Assembly: GCA_028023455.1 (NCBI GenBank)
Contig: JAQFVV010012394.1
Location: 24,441,934-24,505,933, forward strand
Length of the DNA stretch: 64,000 bases
DNA from: Epiperipatus broadwayi
Taxonomy: Eukaryota; Onychophora; Udeonychophora; Euonychophora; Peripatidae
Reading direction: 5' to 3'
Part shown: piece by piece, positions 1 to 11,835 of the stretch
How positions within the stretch are numbered: the stretch's first letter is position 1
Layout: every line of letters begins with the position of its first letter
The notes under the pieces: generated by a model
What the model was told of the DNA's origin: nothing
The model's database searches: none
Seen by the model: the letters and a program-made list of their open reading frames with translations, nothing else
Made by a program: the position numbers and the translations under genes

Positions 1-1739
1 AATTACAACTAAATAAGCACAGAGATAAATACCAAAGTAATTAAATATTTGAAAATGTTTTTGTTTCTTTAGTATTTTAATTTCATGAATTAGAATTACA
101 AAATATATGAAACTCATCTGATGTAAATTTAAAGTTGGAACTACACAATAGGTTCACAGCAATATGTGTTTTATTAATAATATGCTTATCAAATGTATAT
201 TATCTTTTTTTTCAATGTTAAATTTCATTCTTTTTAGTGGATATTTTATATGTGTTGTACAATTTAAATTGCTTGTAAGAATTTAATTTTTTGCCATAGA
301 ATATCATGGCAAGATATAAAATATTCCCTGCATTTTATTGTTTCCAAATCTTGGTTTATTATATGAACTATGTGATTATATAATATTATACACTTAAAAA
401 CTCTTGGTTATTATCTAATAACAATCTTTTATATTGCCAAAATTCATCTAGCCATAAACTGTCTTTTATGTTTCAATATCACATGAGTTCTTGAGAAATT
501 AATTACTCAACTCTTTTTTCTTTCTGCATAGTTAGTATATTATTAGATTGATGACTCAATAACTAAAGATCCCATTATCAAACTATTGATTTCCAATATA
601 GTGCTTCAATATACAAATCATTTGTTTATTGTTATGCTTTTCCATTGAAATATATTTTATTGGAAATATTTGGTGTATTAAATTTATCAACATTTTCATT
701 TGTTTCTTTTAGTAATGATACAGATCTGAAATAGTTTGTGAACAAGGTTTAATTTTATTCAAAAATTCTAAAAATAACTGGGCTTCTGTTTCAGTACTTT
801 TGATTGTTATAGGCTTACAATTAGATAAGTTCTTTTACTTATCTTTAAACAATTGAATCGTTTAATATTTATGAGAGGAAAATAAGTTTTGAATTTAAAA
901 TTTAATTTATAAATGATGATATTTACCAATAGTAACGTATAAAAAAATCACATACACAAGGTCGTTTGTATCAATTTTTTTATTAAAAAGTTTATCTCAC
1001 TTCAATTTTTTAAAAAATTGAATTAATAGTTTTGGAATATCCTGTGTAAAATATTATTGGGAACAGCACTTTTCTATTAGTAAAAACAATAGTTAAACAA
1101 CGTTAGTATCTATATTCCAGTACTTTTTAACTGTTGTAGGGTTTTCATTTTATTCTGCTTTAAAAAAATTAATATTCATCAGAAAAAAAAATAGAGCAAA
1201 AAGTAGATAATATTAGCATCTACATACCAATTTTAAACATAAACAATGGGCATTTCATTAAAAAAAAGTATATGATGTTATCTGCAATAGTTCTTCATTA
1301 ATTAACCTGTCCTTTGATATATATTTTATTTCCATTTTTGAACAAAAATTGGAATTAATAGGACTTTGTAAAACTGCTCATTGTAAAGCAGAGTTCAAAT
1401 TACTATGTCTGAAACATCCACTGAAAGGGAGAATTTGGTTAGATTTTAAAACCTCAGGAGGTAAATAACATTAGTATCTATATTCCATCCCCTTAATGGC
1501 TTACAAATAACCCAAGTTTTCATCAACATTAAAAGCTTTAATTATTTTATATTAAATAGAAGAAAAATATTGCAATAGGTATATAATTGTAAAGATTTAT
1601 ATAGCAAAAATCTTAATGATCTATTTCTTGCAACTTAAAAAGTGGTAGCAACTGATGAATCTCAAGGCAAGTATATCATGAAATTCATCTGTTTTAAAAA
1701 TTCTTAATATTTAATACAGAGTGACTGCTTAAAGTTTAT
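1..1739. other. AT-rich stretch without recognisable gene
   Basis: I see no reading frame of useful length, no RNA gene and no clear repeat here. The DNA is very AT-rich with many short homopolymer runs, as expected of intergenic or intronic DNA. Confidence 0.6.
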
Positions 1740-2140
1740 ATTTCAGAAACATATCTAGAGGATGAAATTGATCCAATATTACAAAACAGTGTAAACCGCA
1801 GAGGGCAGTGTGAATGGTGTGACTGCACTAGCATCTGTTGATTGAATGTAAATGCTTGAAAGCAAAAAGGGTACAAATAATGAAGTTTTGGGAAAAGGTT
1901 ATTGTTTTTTATGCTGGTTTGGGAAAAGATAAGGGGGATTTAGATATAAAGGCCATAGAGTTGACAAAGATTATGTTGTGGAAATGGGATGGAGCAGATT
2001 ATGAGAAAGCTTAAGGTGTTGAATGGAAGGGGAAAGTAAAGTGGCTAACAGGTTTCTTTGGGCATAGTTGCTGAGAGATTCCTGACTCCATTTAAGGAGA
2101 AATGATGGTACATCACATAACATCACATCACTAGGCCCAC
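1740..2140 (+). mobile_element. 5'-truncated LINE, 3' end with ACATC-type tail
   Basis: This is the 3' end of the LINE family that also lies on the minus strand at 43,941-45,188 and 63,653-64,000. Read on the plus strand, with one frame break near 1,835, it gives a cysteine cluster, a HLLIEC-like segment, then AGLGKDKGDLDIK and KIMLWKWDGADYE, nearly the same words as the copy at the window's right end. It ends in TTTAAGGAGAA followed by an ACATC-type repeat at about 2,113-2,135. Only the last part of the RT protein and the 3' tail remain, so the copy is dead. The left boundary is approximate. Confidence 0.7.
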
Positions 2141-3470
2141 ATCTGCATGATCAACACTTTCTACAAAAATCAAAAACTAAAATGTTTTATTGCTAAGCCT
2201 ATAACGTCAAAGCTATACAATTATAGAAACACTGGTTGTGCGGTGATGTAGATTTTTCAGCTGCGTCCAATTTATATGCTTAATTATTTCACAATATTCT
2301 GGTTACTCCAACGTGAAATCAGCATAGGTCAGAAATGTTTCTCTTTGTTTGCAATTTTATCAACTAAATCAGAATTCGCAGAAAAGGAATAAATTTTGAC
2401 AATATTATTAATGGATTGGCAATAAAACATTCTAGGAAATAAAATATACATTTTTGCATTATATGTATTTTATTTTGTTTTTTCAAATAGTCACTCAATA
2501 AAATTGGTAATAATTGAAAGTTTGCTAGTCTTTCACATGCGCGATTATCTCTCAGACAGCCAATCAGATTTTAAACAGCTGTCTTAAGGCGTAGTTATAC
2601 TTTATAAATAATCATAAATAACTAATTATTTATACATTATAAGTACTAATTTTTGCAATTTTATTTTGATTAAATAAAATAAAATATATACAAAAAATAT
2701 ATATTTAAATTTTATGAATGTTTTTTTTTAGCGATTAATCATTCAATATAAGCTAATATTTTAACGAAGAGAATCATTCTTGACTTGATTTATATAAGTA
2801 ATTGTAAAACAATATATATATATCTGTAAATAAGAAAAAAAAATTAAAAAAAATATCTAAGTATTTTTATTGTAAATAAAAGTACTCCTCCCACAGGAAA
2901 ACACTGCTTCGGGGACAGCTTTTTCTCAAGCCGGTTCTGTAAGGATATTAAAAATTTTTGTGTGTTTAATAATTATCAATTTAGGATGTATGCGCTAACT
3001 TCGAAAAGTATTTTATATTTATTAAAATAGTAAAAATATTTAAAATTTTGTAATATCAATTTTAAAATCGCCAAAAGAGGGCGAAAAGTGGTAATTTAAA
3101 AAGGAGATTAATAAAGAATGCAGATTTCATAGGGAATTATTTTGATAACTAAAAGAAATATCAGGTATAAATCATAGTAGACAAACATTGAAAATGGGAT
3201 TTAAATAAGAAAGATAAATTTATTTATATAGTAGACAGAAAAAAATATAATAGTGCAGTGTATGTATAATAAAGCTTATAATTAAGAATATATTACATAA
3301 AAATATACTTTATTATGAATAAAAAGTATGAGGTAAATTTTGTATGAGGAGATGTTTATTTAAATTAAAAATGAGGTTTACTTAAATATTTGTAAATAAA
3401 AATCACAATTATTTGCTTATTTTAATTTCTGATCATAACTTTCAAGCTATGCAATTCTTCAGGGGGCGAA
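2141..3470. other. AT-rich stretch without recognisable gene
   Basis: No supported gene. A short segment near 2,556-2,590 (CAGCCAATCAGAT, then CAGCTGTC) resembles part of the 325-bp repeat unit found at 21,765-23,118, but the match is too short to call. Confidence 0.5.
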
Positions 3471-3823
3471 AAATGCAGTAATGGAAGACACACACACAAT
3501 TATAACTTAAATATTGGTATTTTGCCTGTATTATCACATGACATGGACCATGAACTTGACTTTGCCTATAATAGATTTATATTCAAACCTCTCTATAGTT
3601 CAATGAAATTAGCTATGCAAAAATTATTGATAATAACATCAAGGAAATGCAGTAATGGAAGACACACACACACACAATTATAACTTAAAATTTTGGTATT
3701 TTGTCTGTATTATCACATGAGATGGACTAAGAACTTGACTTTGCCTATAATAGATTTATATTCAAACCTCTCTATAGTTCAATGAAATTAGCTATGCAAA
3801 AATTATTGATAATAACATCAAGG
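3471..3823. repeat. tandem duplication, about 174-bp unit, two copies
   Basis: Copy 1 spans 3,471-3,644 and copy 2 spans 3,645-3,823. Both begin AAATGCAGTAATGGAAGAC, pass through a short (CA)n run (longer in copy 2) and end AATAACATCAAGG. The copies differ by a few substitutions and the CA length, so the duplication is fairly recent. No coding content. Confidence 0.9.
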
Positions 3824-3978
3824 ATTTGCACTATATAGGTCAATTTAGGACATTTCTATTGAAAAAAAATTTTAAAAGCTAAGCTTTTAGATATGCTTCA
3901 AGATAGTTTCAAAGATATAATGACTTGGATACAAAATCCCCCAATTAATTTTTGGATAAGAAATTTATTCATTTAAAT

Positions 3979-4100
3979 CAGTGGTTCCCAAAGTGGTGGT
4001 ACTGCCCTCCAGTGGGCACTCAAGCCTTTTAGGGAGCATTAGTGGGTTGAGAAGCATTTGGGGGTCATTCAGGCAGTCTAGCATTTCCTCTGTATGCACC
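3979..4100. mobile_element. hAT-type DNA transposon end (one terminus only)
   Basis: The sequence starts CAGTGGTTCCCAAAGTGGTG and continues with a short GC-rich hairpin-like stretch (GCCCTCCAGTGGGC). This is the typical outer end of hAT-superfamily transposons and their non-autonomous derivatives. I could not find the matching inverted end downstream, and no transposase is visible. It is therefore a one-ended relic or a badly decayed MITE. The right limit is arbitrary. Confidence 0.5.
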
Positions 4101-5880
4101 GATGATACACATTGTCAGCTTTAACTCATTCTTAAATCACTAATTTTTACGGTATTTTGTTTATTTTGTGGTTAGTTTATAAATTGTTTATTTTCAAGAA
4201 TATATAAAAATGGGGATAGTCAGAGTAGTTATAAATATTCTGCATGTTTTTGATGGTTATCATTTTTTTCTCTCTGTTAACAAGTTAAAAGAAATGCAGG
4301 TTATTATTGTATGGTTGATTTTAAATTTTACTAATGAATAGAAGTGGGCATCCTGCTCATTATACTTTTTGTTAAAAACATAAAATAATTTGAGGTCAAT
4401 ATTGGCAGAGAGAATCTAAAAATTTGTTATGTCTCAGATTTTTTTGTTTTGAATCTTTTATAACAGATAAAAAAGAGAAAAGAAAAAGTTATTTCTATTG
4501 TATTATAATTAGAAATTATATGTAAATAAAACTCCTTGAAGAATTAAAAGGGTCTGAGTGAAAAATTAATGTTAGAAGTCAAACATAAAAATGTGTAAAA
4601 ATTTATATTAATTGTGTTATGATCAATTGTCCGAGAAGTTGGAAGTAACAGATATAGTAGTAAAAGGTGTTCAGCAGGTGATGGTAGGATCTCTTCTGAG
4701 TTTGCTGTTTACCTTGCTGAGCTGGTTCCTGATGCAAAGTGCCAGAATGGTTAAGGTTTGCTGAACTAAGAGAAATATTCTAGTCATAAAGCAGTGCAGA
4801 ACTTTATGAAAGAAGGCAGAGCCGAGTCGAGCTTCAAATTATAGTCCCTCCAGAGGTGTGTGATAGACTTTAGGTGGTTGCCATCATTATTATAAAGATT
4901 GTGAGAAAAAGCTGAGAAATATGAAAATGCCTAAATTTATAATTAAAATACTAATGGATTAAATTCCCAATGTCAATGCACCAGCCTGATTTCTTCTACA
5001 TTGCTGCTATGTGGCCACAGATACCAGCTGGTGGTGAGCAACTTAATACCTATGTTTTGCTGTGAAGAAGAGAAGTCCTCATCACCTTGTTTGTCATGCT
5101 TTATAGCACACTTAAAAGTTATGAGGTCCAGAGATAGTTAACTGAAAGAAACCAGAAGGAAGCCAGATGATATAATTTTTTTATAATATTTATTATCATT
5201 ATGTCTTGTTGCTATAAATTTTATTGTATTTTTTTGTATATTTATTTTATTTCTCTATAAATTGTTATTTGATACTCCTATTTTAAAAGTTCTCCCAAAT
5301 TAATTTCTGTAACACTTGTGTGTATGCCGAGTTGTAGATATATTGAAACAGACAGATCGAAGGATCGATCTTAGTTTCATAGTTTTCATTTTGAAATACG
5401 GTAATTTTAAATCACTATTTACCCGCAGTGAGGTTTTTTCTATTCCAGGCCACATAAATTTTAAGTTAGTTATTTTATGCTTTGTTTAAAAGAATTTAAT
5501 GTAAATATTACAAGTATAAATATTACAAATCATGATAAATAATATTCGTGTGTGTGGTTTGTAGGTTTATATTAGCTCAATTTAAAAGTTTCATTGCGTG
5601 TATATTTTTTTTTTAATTTTAAATCTTTCAAAATTATACAAAGTCATTTAAAAATGCTGATCAAAAGTCACATTCCTTTGATCGGTATTTTTAGTCAAAT
5701 CTTACATGTACAAAATGTATAGAATAATTAGTTTGTACTTTGAAAGTTAAGATAATGAATTTCAATTTTGTATTCACGAATTCCTATATAATTATTTAGT
5801 TTGTCAATTTAGAATCATGTATTGAATTTAGAAATAAATGTAAATCAAACAATGGAAATGAGAAATGTAGGACTCTTATC
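4101..5880. other. no recognisable gene
   Basis: AT-rich DNA with a slightly GC-richer part at about 4,640-5,150. That part has no frame longer than a few dozen codons. Short word matches to RT-like proteins there were judged too weak. Confidence 0.5.
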
Positions 5881-6263
5881 AAGAAATGCGAATGCAATTG
5901 TATAGCCAAAATTAGATATTGCTGGAGGCCAGAAAATCAAAGGAGGCGGAGTCATGAACAAAAACTATGCAGAATGATCAACCGTAGCCATCTTATATTA
6001 TAATATACAGGGGACTCTACTTTTTGACTTTGCTGTGTTTAGACCGTCTCGGGCTACAGCAAAGTAGTTGTTCGAGAGAAATCATCTCAACTGTGATTAA
6101 GAAGTTGCCCGGTAAATTGCAATAATGTTGGGCTAAGTCCAAGAAGCTGATCCCTGTTCTGCCGATTTAAATCTTTTGAGCCGCTGATCTATAATGTTTC
6201 CTGTGCTTCCAGTTTTCTCAATTCCAACCTTTAAATTAATCATGCCATCCTAAGGAATCCAAA

Positions 6264-6328
6264 ATGCGCGCCTACGTTCTGCATAAACATTACCGCAAGG
6301 AGAAAAGCCGGACGAAGAAAGAATGGTA
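6264..6328 (+). other. candidate first coding exon (unidentified host gene)
   Basis: An ATG in AAAATGC context opens a short frame beginning MRAYVLHKHYRKEKSR and rich in basic residues. It runs to a GTAACT at about 6,329 that could be a splice donor. The 350 bases before it are richer in G, C and CpG than the surroundings, which fits a promoter and 5' leader. I do not recognise the peptide, no partner exon was found, and the donor is not a strong one. This is a weak candidate; it may be chance. Confidence 0.2.
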
Positions 6329-6340
6329 ACTCTTGTTACA

Positions 6341-8061
6341 TGAACTTTTTAACTTTCCTCTAAGCTTAATAATTTTATTAGTTAATCTGTTATGACTTAA
6401 TCTAAGTAATTACATGTAAATTTCTTGTTTTCCTTCGTTAAAATGTTACACTAAAGCCTGTCAGTAAATTTCTTCTCTAATATTTCTGTGCTCTAGTCTT
6501 TAGATGATAATTTACTAATATTTTGTACCTAATAGTAATTCATTAGTGAATATACTTATATTTTTATTATTACTTACATTTATAAACAAAGCGATGCCAA
6601 TAATAATATTTTTCAACTCTAGTTAAAGCCATTAAAGTTTATTTCATAGTATTATTATTATATTCATTTTAAAAGTAATTTTCTTTTATCGAACTAAAAA
6701 TTGGTTCGTTTATGTTGAGTTGAGAAATATTCAAGTACTTGTATTGTTCCTTTTATTTTGTCAAAATGATACTTTAAACTCTGCTCCAAATAACAAATAT
6801 TTAAAATAAAGTCTAAATTTGTATTATATTATTTTTTTATATATGAACGGAGTAATAATATAAAGTGAATATTTTTGTTACTATTATTACCTTCCGAACA
6901 ACCTGGGGAGTTATGGGTTTCAGAGTGAAATTAATTAATCATTACTTTTGTGATCTTTTGATTTCGCCATGTTTTATTTTGAATAGTCATATCAGATTGT
7001 TGCGTAGAAAATGTTACGGAGAGATAATCAAGGTTTTATATAGTTTCGCTTTAAGTCCACTTCCGATCACTCTTCCTCGATGTTACTGTGGCAGTGCCTT
7101 TTCCTTCGCCTAAATTGGCGTCTCATTTTTACTACCAATTGGAAAGAAAGAAATTCTTCTCCAGATAATCTCTTGGATCACCGGGGTTCGAAAATGATCC
7201 CGGCTGGTTGTAGTGTCCCGGATCTACTTGGGGGCATTAAGACTTGTCAAAGTACAAGCCGCCCGGTCTTCCGTCAATGCACCGCAAGTTATTATTGTAG
7301 TATATCTTAATCTCTGCAACCATCAGTACATCATTATTATATTATATTTTTATATAAAGCCTCCTCCAATTATCCGTATACGTAATGGTTTGAATCTATT
7401 AAAATCAAACAACTTAATATAAAATAGGAATTAAATATTTCAAATGCTCAAATTACTCTGATTCCCATGAAAACTTGTACGACCATCTAAAACATATAAA
7501 TATTGGCATGCATTTTGTTTATCAGTCTAAAACGATTATTAAGGACTAGCAGCAAATTGTTATAAATATACGTATGAAAATTTTACCGTATCTGTACATA
7601 GGATTCAATGATTTCAATAATTATTAAAAATTTATCTAATCTATTTTTGTCTCTTTTTTCTTATTACTCCCGAAATCTAGTTAATCATCTGCTGTCTGTA
7701 TCGACAACTTAAATATATATTGAATTATTAACCGTACCAATATTTCGAATATAAGATATATATGAATAACCGATTGTAGGGTAATTTAGTCTGTGTTTTC
7801 CGATGAGCTAGTAAAGGGAAAACCACGTGCCGTTTTTGCGTTGTTCATCGTTGGTCATTCCAGGGGTTTGGGTTTGAATTTGGTTTGCATTTCGTGAATT
7901 TATTCTTAGACGTGGACTGGGTTTGAATTCAGATTACTGTGTGTGATTGTGCATGGTGATTTTACCGGTACAATATATACATATTTATTTATTTTTTGTT
8001 ATTTGCTTTTAACACATAGATATCTGTTCTATTTGAGAAAACAGAAACTAACATTGCATGA
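6341..8061. other. no recognisable gene; GC-richer patch at 7,020-7,300
   Basis: Only overlapping frames of 69-82 codons, without domain or splice support, occur here. The patch at 7,020-7,300 is richer in GC and includes a GGGGTTCGAAAAT word that resembles a pol III B box, but no A box or cloverleaf could be drawn. Confidence 0.45.
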
Positions 8062-8080
8062 AATAATAATAATAATAATA

Positions 8081-8137
<57 letters not shown>

Positions 8138-8171
8138 GTTGTTGTTGTTGTTGTTGTTGTTGTTATTATTA
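8062..8171. repeat. compound microsatellite (AAT)n-(ATT)n-(GTT)n
   Basis: About 110 bp: (AAT)n to about 8,080, then (ATT)n to about 8,137, then (GTT)n to about 8,163, ending in ATTATT. The AAT to ATT switch makes the left part self-complementary. It directly abuts the repeat that ends the Penelope-like element. Confidence 0.97.
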
Positions 8172-8172
8172 C

Positions 8173-8270
8173 TTGTAAACTATAATATTTGTATTAATAT
8201 GAAAATACACATATATAAATTAAATATATATAACCATAAATCAAACGAATGATGAACTTTTTATCGACTT
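8173..8270 (-). repeat. direct repeat (pseudo-LTR) at the 3' side of the Penelope-like element
   Basis: This 98-bp segment (TTGTAAACTATAATATTTG ... TTATCGACTT) is repeated in the same orientation at 10,670-10,770 with about nine out of ten bases identical. Such flanking direct repeats are known for Penelope-like elements and arise from partial tandem copies. Confidence 0.85.
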
Positions 8271-8365
8271 ATTCGAGTGCTTTCAAAGATCTAAGCCTTC
8301 ATCTTCAAGAAGTAAACTATGCAAATTAGGTCAGACTAAATACAAAAATAAGGGTGGGATAGCTC

Positions 8366-8462
8366 TTTTTTATTCATGGCATGCACCTAGAGATGACATA
8401 ACATTTCTCTAGAGGGTTTTTATTCATGGCATGTCACCTAGAGATGACATAACATGCCTCTT
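8366..8462. repeat. 50-bp tandem duplication, two copies
   Basis: TTTTTATTCATGGCATG ... CCTAGAGATGACATAACAT occurs twice with a 50-bp offset (8,371 and 8,421). It lies in the 3' untranslated part of the Penelope-like element. Confidence 0.85.
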
Positions 8463-10618
8463 TTACTTTTCTTCACAATTCATGCTGCTCTCTGCACATA
8501 ACATGAGGCTTGTCTGGCCTACACTGGTGTCCCATAGAAGCTGTGTGCTGTGCAAAAATAGATGGGTGGGATGGGTCACCTGAGGTCTTATTGTATGCAT
8601 ATATGTGTTATGCAAGTCTTGCATGGATGGATGCCCTAATCTCCTCATAATATGCCGCCAGACAATTTTTACTACACATGATCTTGTAAATGGCATGTTG
8701 GGCATATATTGGGGGATATATTCTTGTGTTGTTTATACATCTGTTGAAATTGGGAGGAGAGCGGTAACATAAACTAAAATCATTAGTAAAGATTGTGTGT
8801 AAATCTTTATGTATATTTTTAATATATGACAGCAAGATATGAGGTTTATTTTGTTTCTGTTCTCGAATGGAACCATTTTAAAAATTCCTAATAATATTAT
8901 TGATTGCTCTCCTATTGCATTTTGAATATATTAGTTCCTTTCTGAACATCTCAATGTTCTTCCTTTTATCAGCCTCAAAGCTGCACAGATTCACATTTCT
9001 GTATAAGAAAGATTTCAGGCCAGCCATTTTATATGTATATGGAGTGTTTGATGAGTGGTGTATGTGTCTCCTAACATTGATCAGTTTCATAGTCATTGTG
9101 TAACAGAAGCGATAAGCTTCTATCATCACTTATAGGTCTAGATATTTAATGCTATTGAGAGCTTCATTTTTATCTGTGTTTATGTTTAGACCTGATATTG
9201 TTGCGAGGTCTGTCTAATGTCTTTCTATTATTTCTTTAGGCGCAGCTATAAAAATGTCATCTACATATCTAGTATATAACAATAAACCACAGTCCACATC
9301 TCATGATGACAATTTGTTCATATGCATTCATTATGATGCTGGCTACAATACCACTCATTGGAAGACCCATTGGCCACCCATTGAGCATGTGATACCATAC
9401 ATATTTGAACACAGCATACAAGTTTTTCTTCATCCAGTTCAACAAGGCTACAACAAATTGGATATGATCCCGAGTCATGCCATGTCGAATGAGTGCTTCT
9501 TTTACTATTATTATGGACTTCTTATACCTGTCAATAGATCCATACAATTCTGCAACATCAAGAGCTGTCATCTATGTATTTTGTTCCAGAGCCACATTCT
9601 TCAATTTATTTACAAAGTCAAAAGATGACTTGATAGCATAATCCCCATAGCCTGTGGCTTGTGTGATCCATGTATTTATACTTATGCTGCTGCTGAAGTC
9701 AATCATCAATCTCAGTGGTACATTCTCCTTATGAGTTTTAGCCTTTGAAAACATTCTTGGAGTAGTTGCAGATGGGTAAATTTGGAGGTATTCAGCCTTA
9801 GAGAATGCTTTAAATGTATGAGTCCTGAGAAGAGTTGAGACAAATTTATCTTTATTCAATTTAAAGTTGATCTCTGGGACTTTTATAAATTTCAGTTTAT
9901 TTATTTGTTGCTGAATTTTATTTATATATTCCCCTGTATTCATAATCACAAATCTGTTTCTTTTGTCTTCTTTCAAGACCATGAACTTATTTTGATTCAT
10001 AAACCTTCATGTTGCTGCTGTCCTATATTTCCACTGTTACTGCCATGGTTGTATGGCCTTGTATTGTATGCCTTTGGCGATTTTAGCTATATAAGAGTCT
10101 TTAAGTGGGTTATTGTCCAAACTGGCTTCCATGTCTGCCACCACCTCCATTTTAGGTAGTCTCCATCCTTTACCAACAAATCTAGAGCCTTTATTCAAAA
10201 CTGTTTTAACAACCTCTGGAATGTGTTTATTAAATTTATAAAACTTGCTTGACCCTGTGGAGCTATCTGTCTGCCCTGTTTATAAGCTAAAAATTGGAGC
10301 TTCTTATTAAATTTCGTTTCCAATTTTACTCTGAATCTGTTACTTTTATTGATTATTTCTAGTGGTGGTACTCTGTTGTTGAAAATGATTTTGAACCTGT
10401 TATTTGCTATGTTGTGCAATCATTTTATTTAATATTAGTGCTTATACTTATACCATGATGGCGTTGGTGTTATGTATTGATGGGTTCAGCCTCACATAAC
10501 AAAACCTCAGAAACACTTTATGGTTTCTACACCTGATCAGAAAATCTAATTTTTGCCTGTATTTACACGCCTTCAATGCTGACTTCAAAGCCATTCTATT
10601 ATGTATTGCAGATTCCAT
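8463..10618 (-). pseudogene. Penelope-like element RT/GIY-YIG ORF, decayed
   Basis: This is a broken polyprotein of a Penelope-like retroelement, whose RT copies RNA into DNA and whose GIY-YIG nuclease nicks the target. Read on the minus strand, an ATG at 10,618 starts a basic N-terminal part with LNPSIHN. This matches VNRSIHN in the copy at 35,065. RT pieces follow: PRMFSKAKTHKE and LRLMIDF at about 9,700-9,800, DVAELYGSID, then NGWPMGLPMSGIV at about 9,370 and the catalytic YVDD at about 9,255. The end (8,835-8,463) has YKIMC and AYYEEIRASIHARLA, a degenerate GIY-YIG core that keeps the arginine. Stops and frame shifts occur near 10,448, 10,195, 9,570, 9,270 and 8,880. At about 720 codons it covers most of the expected ORF. 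Identification is firm; activity is excluded by the breaks. Confidence 0.85.
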
Positions 10619-10669
10619 TACACTAATATTGTAATACTTAAATGTTGAACTGTGTGTTAGAAAATATAT

Positions 10670-10770
10670 TTGTAAACTATAATATTTGTGTTAATATGAA
10701 AATACACACGTATAAATTAAATATATATAATAACCATAAATCAAACGAATAATGAATTTTATATCGATTA
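10670..10770 (-). repeat. direct repeat (pseudo-LTR) at the 5' side of the Penelope-like element
   Basis: Partner of 8,173-8,270, same orientation, about 101 bp. It lies 52 bp upstream of the ORF start at 10,618. Both repeats touch ATT-type microsatellite sequence on one side, suggesting the element went into or carried a simple repeat. Confidence 0.85.
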
Positions 10771-11645
10771 TTATTATTATTTTAATCTCTGTATGTGGTT
10801 AGTGAAAATTTATTGCCATGCTGATTTGTTTTTTCTTGTTGTTTTTTCGCATTTTATTGGTAGTGGTATATCCTTTATGGAAGCAGTTTTCTCTTCCTGA
10901 AAGTAGCATGTAATGGCAAGGTTTAGATTCAGCTTTCACAAATATACTGCCTAAAAAAGTTTGTGGTACTAATTAGCAGGATAATAGAATTTTGGATAGG
11001 GAAAAATCAGGAAATATAACCAACTTTGATTTGATTTCTCTCATTTCAACTTAAATTAAATAATTTTAATTTATTTATTTTTGCTGTTATTGATATTGGG
11101 TTTATGTTGATTGCCTGATATTGACATCATGTTATATCTTGTGTGCATCGTATGAATTACAGGGCATATATTGTTTGGCACAGTATCATTGGTTGTTATT
11201 TGTCGAAAATATCAAACAGATTGAATGTGGAAAACTTTTATAATGGAGAGGTTTTTTTTACAAAAGTTATGTATTGCAGAGTGGATGGTGGCCTGAAAAA
11301 GTTTGGCAACCTAGGATTTAAATCAAGACAAAATAAATTTTGATATTTCCAATGTTCTAAATATATAATAATTATCTATTTGAATACATGTTTTTTTTTT
11401 TAAATTAAGAAATATAAATGAATAGATTGTACCAGTCAGATAAAGGGTCTCAAAAATTCTTAGTCATCCAATTTACACAGCTCTTGTTGTATAACAAATA
11501 TATCAGACTGATTGTTTTTATTTAACCTGTGTATATATTTTTAATGAGAGCTTACCTATATTTCTTACTACAATTTGATCAGTGGGTAGCCAATGAATGA
11601 CATAAATGGTAAAATATTTATAATTAATGAATGCTTCTTTTAATG
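10771..11645. other. no recognisable gene
   Basis: AT-rich DNA. One 66-codon frame at 11,143-11,343 has no recognisable motif or splice context and is not called. Confidence 0.5.
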
Positions 11646-11648
11646 TTC

Positions 11649-11785
11649 TTTCATCTACTCTGTTTCATTTCTCTCACATGATCCATTTAATGTTAATTTG
11701 TCTAGTCAGTTTAATTTCTCTCACATGATTTATTTAATGACACTCATCTACTCGGTTTCATTTTTCTCATGTATTTACTTTTGAT
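11649..11785 (+). repeat. 46-bp minisatellite, short copy (about 3 units)
   Basis: Units run from TACTCTGTTTCATTTCTCTC to the next TACTCGGTTTCAT, about 46-47 bp each, with internal CACATGAT and TTTAATG words. The same unit in the same orientation forms the array at 19,912-20,125. Confidence 0.8.
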
Positions 11786-11835
11786 AAAATATCCAAACTT
11801 AAAATACACTTAACAGAAACTTTAATTATTACTTT

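Noticed and set aside
4660-4760. possible LINE RT motif (GVQQ then SLLSLLFTL)
   Set aside because: Words are short, stops are near, and no other RT motif is found in order around it.
7185-7215. possible tRNA or tRNA-derived SINE (GGGGTTCGAAAAT)
   Set aside because: Only a B-box-like word; no A box at the right distance, no acceptor stem and no cloverleaf.
7943-8185. 80-codon frame with poly-Ile and poly-Val
   Set aside because: Translation of the ATT/GTT microsatellite.
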